From Treponema sp. (GTDB lineage Bacteria > Spirochaetota > Spirochaetia > Treponematales > Treponemataceae), in contig JAEEVR010000004.1 of the NCBI GenBank assembly GCA_016290995.1, forward strand, positions 62,001-126,000: 64,000 nucleotides of DNA, given 5' to 3'. A model generated the notes under the pieces. It did not search any database. It saw only the letters and a list, made by a program, of their open reading frames with translations, and was not told the origin of the DNA. Below are positions 59,226 through 64,000 of this stretch, in pieces; position 1 is the first letter of the stretch; each line of letters starts with the position of its first letter. A program made the translations under genes and the position numbers.

Positions 59226-59975
59226 TTAATTCATCACTACTACAGCTACCGCAATGCTTCCTGTTCCCGCCGCCACGTTTCCGCCGGCAGGTCCGTCGGG
59301 CGCGGGCAACGCGCTGGGCGACGCTCCAACGGCTTCTTCGCGGGCGGCCAATGGAACCGCTCCGCCCAAATCATACGCGTTTGAAATCGCTTTTTGTATC
59401 GGCGCGTCTTGTCCGCCTTCGGCTCCTACAGAAACCGACTGGCCTTGCCAAACCACGCAAGTTCCGTTGATAGAGTTTCCATCAAAAGAAATTTCCTGGC
59501 CGTCGACGGTTGCCCAAACGGCGGTCTGGCTTTCTTGACCGGTGACGGTGTCGGACTTGTAGCGGCACTCAATTCCAAAAATAGTTCCGCGCACAGACGC
59601 GGTCGCGGCCGGTCCTTTTATTGTAAAGCCTACGCGGCGGTCTTCAACTTTTTTTACGTTGCTTACAAGGCTTCCTGTCTTTACGCTAAGGACGGCGTTG
59701 TCCTTTGCCGGGCTTTCGCTAAGCTCTTCAACCTTTATTCTTGTCATCGCGCCGACGTTGACTGTCGTTCCCTTTAGCTTAAACTTGAGCGAGCTTTTGA
59801 ACGCGGTCTGGATTGTCGCTCCCTGGCTTATCACGCTTCCCACGTTAAGCGGAGACCATGACGTTCCGTTGGAGCTGACTTGCGCCCTGCCCTGAATCTC
59901 TATTACTTCCGCGTCGTATGCAAAAAGCGCGAATGAAAGCGACGCGACAAATATTGCTAGAAAAAATCTTTTCAT
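59226..59975 (-). CDS. Secreted FecR-domain protein
   Basis: The product has 249 residues with a signal peptide (MKRFFLAIFVASLSFALFAYD). A FecR-type domain covers residues 25-140: VIEIQGRAQVSSNGTSWSPLNVGSVISQ..., KGTTVNVGAMTRIKVEEL, SVRGTIFGIECRY. There is no associated sigma factor or receptor gene, so it likely binds or scaffolds in the periplasm rather than signalling. The C-terminal 100 residues are Ala/Pro/Gly-rich. It lies 12 bases before the large lipoprotein gene and 9 after the barrel gene. Confidence 0.85.
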   Translation of the reverse strand: MKRFFLAIFVASLSFALFAYDAEVIEIQGRAQVSSNGTSWSPLNVGSVISQGATIQTAFKSSLKFKLKGTTVNVGAMTRIKVEELSESPAKDNAVLSVKTGSLVSNVKKVEDRRVGFTIKGPAATASVRGTIFGIECRYKSDTVTGQESQTAVWATVDGQEISFDGNSINGTCVVWQGQSVSVGAEGGQDAPIQKAISNAYDLGGAVPLAAREEAVGASPSALPAPDGPAGGNVAAGTGSIAVAVVVMN

Positions 59976-59984
59976 AATCTCCCC

Positions 59985-61160
59985 CTAGAAAGTGATGGTT
60001 CCGTCAAGAGCCAGCTGAACTTTGTTCACGTCCTTGTTGTCTTTGTCAATGTATTGAAGGAACGAGGCTCCAACCTTTGCGTCGCTAAGGATTTGCCAAT
60101 CCGCTCCGACGCTCCACTCAAAGCCCTTGTACTTCGCTTTTTCCATCACGTCAAAAACAAGAGCGGTGTCAAGCTTGGCCAAAACTTTTTGTATCGGCTT
60201 GATCGTCGCTCCCGCGGTAATCTTAAAAACGCCTGTGTGCTGAGGCTCGTTAAAAGCGCTGTAGGCGTCGATTTTTGTAAAGCCGTAAAAGGCTTTAAAG
60301 GGACCGTTGTCGCCCGAAGCGTAAACGATGCCTCCTGTCGCGGTCAAGTCCATAAAGTCAAAGTAGTAGCTGACCGTGGCCTTTGTAAGGTTTGTAAATC
60401 CGACAGAGCCGTCAAAACTATGCAAGCCAAAAGTTGTCGTCGCGCTGTAATAAAGGCTTTGCCAAATCGGGCCGTTCATTCCGGCGGTAAAGTAAAAGCG
60501 ATTAAAGGACTTTCCGCCCATCTTGAATGTCGCCAAGATTTGTCCAAGAGCGCAATGCCTTCCAAACAAGTTGGGAACGGAAACGCCCGCCGCCGTCACA
60601 AAATATTTTTCGGCAAGCTGGTAGACCTTGTCGGTCTTGTACTTAAATGCGTCCTTGGGATGGTTTTGCATTTTTACAAAGGCCGCGTTTAAAAGGCCCG
60701 TGTATCCCATATAGGCCGAGACCGACATCATAGGCAGCTTGTAATTGGCCCAAACGCCGTCGCAGTTTTGGTTCATAATAAGGCCGGTGTAGTCCGAAAA
60801 AATAAATCGGCCGGCGTTGATTGTAAGCGGCCTTTGCGCCACGCTCCACGTTCCGCTAAATTTGAGCAAGTCAATGTCCAATCGGTTAAAGGCCTTGCTG
60901 GCCGCGGCGTCGTATTCAAATTCGTAAATCGCTTCGGCGGTTACGTACATTTTGTCTTGGCCGGGAATCCAATACTTTATCCAGCCGCTAAGGTCGTTTA
61001 CTTGGTCCAGCTTTATGTTAGAAAAACTCTTTCCCTTTAGGCGGGTGTAGTTTGAAAAGGCTCCGCCGTAGTCAAGGGCAAAGGCGTTTGACGCGATCGC
61101 GATGGCGGCGGCGCAAGCGGCAAGAAGCGCCGCAAAATTTTTCTTAAATACGATTTTCAT
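59985..61160 (-). CDS. Predicted outer-membrane beta-barrel protein
   Basis: The start is the ATG of MKIVFKKNFAALLAAC, overlapping the previous stop by 4 bases. A longer frame of 9 residues has no ribosome site. A signal peptide of about 29 residues ends FALDYGG. The rest is alternating hydrophobic strands with Tyr/Phe belts (YVTAEAIYEFEYD, FYFTAGMNGPIWQSLYYSATTTFG) and ends in TITF, a terminal Phe like barrel proteins. About 392 residues suits a 14-18 strand barrel. The function is unknown; it could be a porin or the assembly partner of the lipoprotein downstream. Confidence 0.75.
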   Translation of the reverse strand: MKIVFKKNFAALLAACAAAIAIASNAFALDYGGAFSNYTRLKGKSFSNIKLDQVNDLSGWIKYWIPGQDKMYVTAEAIYEFEYDAAASKAFNRLDIDLLKFSGTWSVAQRPLTINAGRFIFSDYTGLIMNQNCDGVWANYKLPMMSVSAYMGYTGLLNAAFVKMQNHPKDAFKYKTDKVYQLAEKYFVTAAGVSVPNLFGRHCALGQILATFKMGGKSFNRFYFTAGMNGPIWQSLYYSATTTFGLHSFDGSVGFTNLTKATVSYYFDFMDLTATGGIVYASGDNGPFKAFYGFTKIDAYSAFNEPQHTGVFKITAGATIKPIQKVLAKLDTALVFDVMEKAKYKGFEWSVGADWQILSDAKVGASFLQYIDKDNKDVNKVQLALDGTITF

Positions 61161-61609
61161 TTTGAGGCCTCCGCGTAGTTGACGCAAACGTTAAAGAGAT
61201 TCACAGCGTCTTGGCCGCTAATCTTTTTCCAGGGATCGGCTTCTTTGTCCAAAAAGCCCAAAGCCTTTAGCTCCTTAAATGCGTAGCGCGGAGCCTTTGT
61301 CAATTTGTAAAATAGGCCGCCCTTCATTCCCGCGGCCTTTACGCAAAGCGCGCTATATTCCTTAAGGTTAAGGGAGCTGTTCACTTCCGCTCCGTCCTTT
61401 ACCCAGCCTAACTCAACCGCGGTTTGCAAGGCGTCTTGATACGAGGCGTCCTCGTCGATTTTTTCGGAATAAGACAAAGCCAAATATGACGCTTGGCCAA
61501 AAGTCGTTTCTTGACTGTCGATTATTTCGGTGATTTTTTCAACTGACTGCGCGTTGGCGGCGCAAACAAAGGCCAGGGCAATGACAATCGCCCCTAACAT
61601 TTTTTTCAT
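61157..61609 (-). CDS. Small secreted alpha-helical protein heading the surface operon
   Basis: The product has 150 residues with a signal peptide (MKKMLGAIVIALAFVCAANAQ). The mature part is helical, with KITEIIDSQETTFGQASYLALSY and LFNVCVNYAEASK. It repeats a pattern seen in treponeme proteins next to predicted porins; I do not know a named family. A GGGAGA ribosome site precedes the ATG. It is the first gene after a strong promoter and overlaps the barrel gene by 4 bases. Confidence 0.7.
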   Translation of the reverse strand: MKKMLGAIVIALAFVCAANAQSVEKITEIIDSQETTFGQASYLALSYSEKIDEDASYQDALQTAVELGWVKDGAEVNSSLNLKEYSALCVKAAGMKGGLFYKLTKAPRYAFKELKALGFLDKEADPWKKISGQDAVNLFNVCVNYAEASK

Positions 61610-61632
61610 AGAGATCTCCCATCTAAAGTTCT

Positions 61633-61662
61633 ATTATAGGGAGAAATCCGCGCATATGTCAA
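61633..61662 (-). promoter_or_regulatory. Consensus promoter of the surface-protein operon
   Basis: The minus strand reads TTGACA (61657-61662), 18 bases, TATAAT (61633-61638). Both hexamers are perfect sigma70 consensus. The leader is about 15-20 bases with a ribosome site. Confidence 0.85.
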
Positions 61663-61675
61663 CCGCTATGGCTTT

Positions 61676-62323
61676 TTAGAGAAAGTCCGGGGTGATTTCA
61701 AAGGTTTGCTGGCCGCTGGCAAGGGGCAGCGTCAGGCGGAAGGCGCAAAGGCACAGGCGCTTTAGGCCCAAAAGGCTTTTGGCGGCCTTGTTCAGCTTAA
61801 AGTCGCCGTACTTGTCGTCGCCGATTATCGGAAGCTCGCTTTGGGACAAGTGGATGCGGATTTGATGGGTGCGGCCGGTAGCCAAGGTCAGCTTCATAAG
61901 GCAAACGTCAAGGTTTGACGCTTCCGCCTCCTCGCGCAAAAAGTCGGAAAGCTGGGCCTTTTCGTAGTAAGTGACGGCGCTTTTGCTTTGGCCTTTTTCT
62001 TTTATCGGAAGCGAAATCTTTCCGCTGGGATTCTTGGGCTGGCCAAAGCAAAGGGCCAGGTACTCTTTTTTGACTGACTTTTCGCCGACCAATCGCGACC
62101 ACTTGTTGGCGGCGGCGGGAGTCTTGGCGCAAAGCAAAAGGCCGCTGGTGTCCTTGTCCAGTCGGTGGCACAAGTAAACCTTTTGTCCGATTTGCGCGGA
62201 AAGCTCCGTGTCGACGCTTTTTCCGACGCCGACGCCGCCCTGGCTTGCAAGGCCCGATTTTTTGTTGATCAATATTATTTCGTCGTCTTCGTAGACGATG
62301 GGAATTAAAGTTTCGCTTTTCAT
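61676..62323 (-). CDS. RluA-family pseudouridine synthase without S4 domain
   Basis: The product has 215 residues from the ATG of MKSETLIPIVYEDDEI. An upstream TTG frame would add 13 residues that come from the promoter, so it is rejected. The core has IVYEDDEIILINKKSG, CHRLDKDTSGLLLC with the catalytic Asp, and TGRTHQIRIH. It lacks the S4 domain, as in RluA/TruC-type small members that act on tRNA or 23S rRNA. Target unknown. It is the second RluA-family gene in the window. Confidence 0.92.
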   Translation of the reverse strand: MKSETLIPIVYEDDEIILINKKSGLASQGGVGVGKSVDTELSAQIGQKVYLCHRLDKDTSGLLLCAKTPAAANKWSRLVGEKSVKKEYLALCFGQPKNPSGKISLPIKEKGQSKSAVTYYEKAQLSDFLREEAEASNLDVCLMKLTLATGRTHQIRIHLSQSELPIIGDDKYGDFKLNKAAKSLLGLKRLCLCAFRLTLPLASGQQTFEITPDFL

Positions 62324-62333
62324 TTTGACAAAA

Positions 62334-62362
62334 ATAATATATAATATGTAAAGATTTTTCAA
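62334..62362 (-). promoter_or_regulatory. Promoter of the second RluA-family gene, short-leader type
   Basis: The minus strand reads TTGAAA (62357-62362), 17 bases, TATTAT (62334-62339), then 10 bases to the ATG. No ribosome site. Confidence 0.6.
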
Positions 62363-62374
62363 GGACTGGAAACT

Positions 62375-63541
62375 ATGCGCGCATTAAAACTTTTGGCCGC
62401 GGCCACAATTTTATTTTTCGCTCCCCTTTTCGCCTTTGCGGAATTTTACTCCTCGTCTTACTACGGCTGGAACTTGGATCTTCCCGAAGGCTTTGTCGTA
62501 AAGGACGCTTCGGACGACGGCCTTTCCTTTTACCTTGAGCACGAGTTTATGAAAGTCCGCGTCGCGATAAAGATGTTCCCGGTGGAACGCTACGAGCGCA
62601 GCGACTTGGCGATGGAAGACGTTTTGAACAAGCTTAACGCCGACGGAGAGATCGACGGCTTTTTGTGGAACGGCCGCCACGCCTCAATCGCGCAATACAC
62701 TTTCCAGCTTCCGGGGAACGACACCGCGCAATCCGGCTGGGGAGTCTCGGTCACCACCGAGCAAAAGCCGATCCATTTTGTCGTCTTGTGCTACGCCGAC
62801 AAGAACGTCGCCGACGACTGCCAGCAATTCATTCTTAGCGCTGTTGACTCGCTTTGCCTTAACCAAAAGGACTTTAGGCTTCCCGGAGTCGTCACAAGCT
62901 ACGCCTTTAATTCCGGCGAAACACAGAACGTAAAAATCCAAGTCGGAGACAAGCAAGTCTTTGCCCTTGTTCCCGTTCAAGCCAAAGAAGCGGGCCGCTT
63001 TGTCATTGACCGCGAATTTAGCGTGCTTACCTTATACGCAAAACAAAAGCAGTGGAAAGAGGCTTGGCAGCGCTACTACCGCCTTGTCTTTAGGGAAGCT
63101 TATTCCCGTCTGGACTCGGCCGCCCAATCAATCTACGCGGCCCTCAGCTCCGACGCGATGACAAAAAATCCCAAGAACCCCAACGTCGAAATTTGCAAAA
63201 AGCTTTTGGCTTGGACGCAAGACTTTGGCTACCAGCGAAACCAAGACACAAGCGACCTAAACGATTTGACCAGCGTTTTGCAAAACCAAGGCTCGGACTG
63301 CGACAGCCGCGCGCTTTTGCTTTGCATTTTGATGGAGCATTACGGCGTAAAGACAGAGCTGTTCGTTTCCGGCGTTTATTCGCACGCGCTTTTTGGCGTT
63401 GACCTGCCCTATCCGGGAGCGCGAATTATGGTAGACGGAACCAATTATCTTTTGTGCGAAACCACCGCGCCCGTTGACATGGGCATGGTGGCCAAAGAGC
63501 AATCAGAGACTAAAAACTGGATTAGCGTTGATCTTCCTTAA
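62375..63541 (+). CDS. Secreted protein with transglutaminase-like C-terminus
   Basis: The product has 388 residues with a signal peptide (MRALKLLAAATILFFAPLFAFA). Residues 25-210 form a PsbP/DUF1795-like or lipocalin-like beta domain (FYSSSYYGWNLDLPEGFVVKD). The C-terminal part has LTSVLQNQGSDCDSRALLLCILMEHYGVK (in parts), YSHALFGVDLP and MVDGTNYLLCETTA, giving Cys in DCDSRA and His in SHA with an acidic residue after, a transglutaminase/cysteine-peptidase-like layout. Activity is inferred. It is divergent from the second RluA-family gene. Confidence 0.8.
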   Translation: MRALKLLAAATILFFAPLFAFAEFYSSSYYGWNLDLPEGFVVKDASDDGLSFYLEHEFMKVRVAIKMFPVERYERSDLAMEDVLNKLNADGEIDGFLWNGRHASIAQYTFQLPGNDTAQSGWGVSVTTEQKPIHFVVLCYADKNVADDCQQFILSAVDSLCLNQKDFRLPGVVTSYAFNSGETQNVKIQVGDKQVFALVPVQAKEAGRFVIDREFSVLTLYAKQKQWKEAWQRYYRLVFREAYSRLDSAAQSIYAALSSDAMTKNPKNPNVEICKKLLAWTQDFGYQRNQDTSDLNDLTSVLQNQGSDCDSRALLLCILMEHYGVKTELFVSGVYSHALFGVDLPYPGARIMVDGTNYLLCETTAPVDMGMVAKEQSETKNWISVDLP

Positions 63542-63554
63542 AAACGCGGGCGCG

Positions 63555-64000
63555 TTAAGAAACCAAAAGCTTGTAGGCGGCTTCGGCGCTGGCGGCGGAA
63601 AGCAGGCTGTCGCGCAAATTGTTGTCCTTAAGCTTTGCGCTTAGGTGCGACAAAGTCTGCAAGTAGTAAGAGTGCTGGTTGTAGGCCGCGGCGATCATAA
63701 TCAAAAGGCTTACCGGCTGGTCGTCAAGCGTTTCAAAATCCTTGATGGGGCTTTTGCAAATTCCGACCGCCATAACTAAATCGGTTACGCTAGAAAGCCT
63801 GGCGTGCGGAATCGCTATGCCGCGGCCGATCGCGGTGGACATAAGCTCTTCGCGCTTTAGGATTTCGGTTTCAAGTTCCTTGGCGATTTTCACTTGCGGA
63901 GCCTTGCTAAGCGCGGCCGAAAGTTCCACCAAGGCGTCATGCTTTGTGGTCTGGTTTATGAAAATGATTCTGTCGGGCGAAAGTATGTTTTTAATTTGAA
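63555..64000 (-). CDS. PTS EIIA (nitrogen/fructose type) domain protein, N-terminus outside window
   Basis: The minus-strand frame is open to the window edge: reading inward it gives QIKNILSPDRIIFINQTTKHDALVEL before the first in-frame GTG, so the start is beyond 64000. The phospho-His motif is GIAIPHAR, with MAVGICKSPIKDF and VSLLIMIAA as other PTS-EIIA (PtsN/fructose) family segments. Many spirochaetes carry such regulatory EIIA without sugar permeases; a regulatory role is therefore likely, but a transport role cannot be excluded from here. Confidence 0.9.
   Translation of the reverse strand, partial: QIKNILSPDRIIFINQTTKHDALVELSAALSKAPQVKIAKELETEILKREELMSTAIGRGIAIPHARLSSVTDLVMAVGICKSPIKDFETLDDQPVSLLIMIAAAYNQHSYYLQTLSHLSAKLKDNNLRDSLLSAASAEAAYKLLVS

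Noticed and set aside
57795..59384. Two long plus-strand open frames (270 and 256 residues) over the large lipoprotein gene
   Set aside because: Both lie opposite a gene with signal peptide, lipobox and clear domains, and read as Arg/Ser/Val-rich shadow sequence.
63543..63556. AACGCG-GG-CGCGTT after the transglutaminase-like gene
   Set aside because: A two-base loop is too small for a stable hairpin and no T-run follows.

Overview
The window looks like chromosomal DNA of a spirochaete of the Treponema group, probably a gut or rumen-type treponeme rather than T. pallidum. The grounds are a P83/100-family antigen gene, signal-peptide and lipobox styles typical of treponemes, and gene blocks that I recall from T. 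pallidum (mreBCD-mrdA-rodA, rpoD/dnaG, rpsF-ssb-rpsR-rplI-dnaB, rnf). The composition is GC-balanced by eye. I see no prophage, insertion sequence with ends, CRISPR array or rRNA.

Layout. 1-9.2 kb: end of a dCMP deaminase gene, threonine synthase with a lipoprotein gene, alanine racemase, folylpolyglutamate synthase, tryptophanyl-tRNA synthetase and a few small envelope or unknown genes. 9.2-13.2 kb: mfd and a tRNA-Pro gene with its own promoter and terminator. 13.2-19.8 kb: a minus-strand cell-shape operon (TPR protein, mreB, mreC, mreD, mrdA, rodA), starting 23 bases after the RNase P RNA gene (19841-20248). 20.3-27.5 kb: a tightly overlapped minus-strand operon from a YkgJ-like protein through an MBL-fold hydrolase, a 61-residue protein, mltG, dnaG and rpoD to a coiled-coil/zinc-ribbon protein. 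It lies behind tRNA-Thr and tRNA-Tyr.

27.8-36.1 kb holds an eight-gene operon: DUF212 protein, an unrecognised membrane protein, rnfC, D, G, E, A, B and a GH57-like protein. Its Rnf proteins are the most unusual thing here. All four cysteines that normally hold the RnfA/RnfE membrane [2Fe-2S] cluster, the covalent-FMN motifs of RnfD and RnfG, the glycine loop of RnfC and the first Fe-S domain of RnfB are missing, while the ferredoxin clusters of RnfC and RnfB remain. The GH57-like protein also appears to lack its catalytic residues.

36.2-43.2 kb: RNA-modification genes (two pseudouridine/uracil enzymes), pcnB, a P-loop/Asp23-like fusion, an alpha/beta hydrolase and a beta-propeller protein. 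43.3-48.2 kb: the P83/100 antigen and the rpsF-ssb-rpsR-rplI-dnaB operon. 48.4-54.3 kb: a secreted ankyrin protein, rsmD, and divergent acyl-CoA ligase and amylosucrase genes. 54.5-61.6 kb: an Rpn-type nuclease gene followed by a minus-strand surface operon (small secreted protein, beta-barrel-like protein, FecR-domain protein, 1273-residue beta-helix lipoprotein) behind a near-perfect promoter. 61.7-64 kb: a second RluA-family gene, a transglutaminase-like secreted protein and a partial PTS EIIA gene.

A second window-wide pattern is that about ten genes at the head of transcripts have a sigma70-like -10 box only 6-11 bases before the start codon and no Shine-Dalgarno site, which predicts leaderless or nearly leaderless mRNAs. 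Genes inside operons, and the surface-protein genes, use ordinary ribosome binding sites instead.
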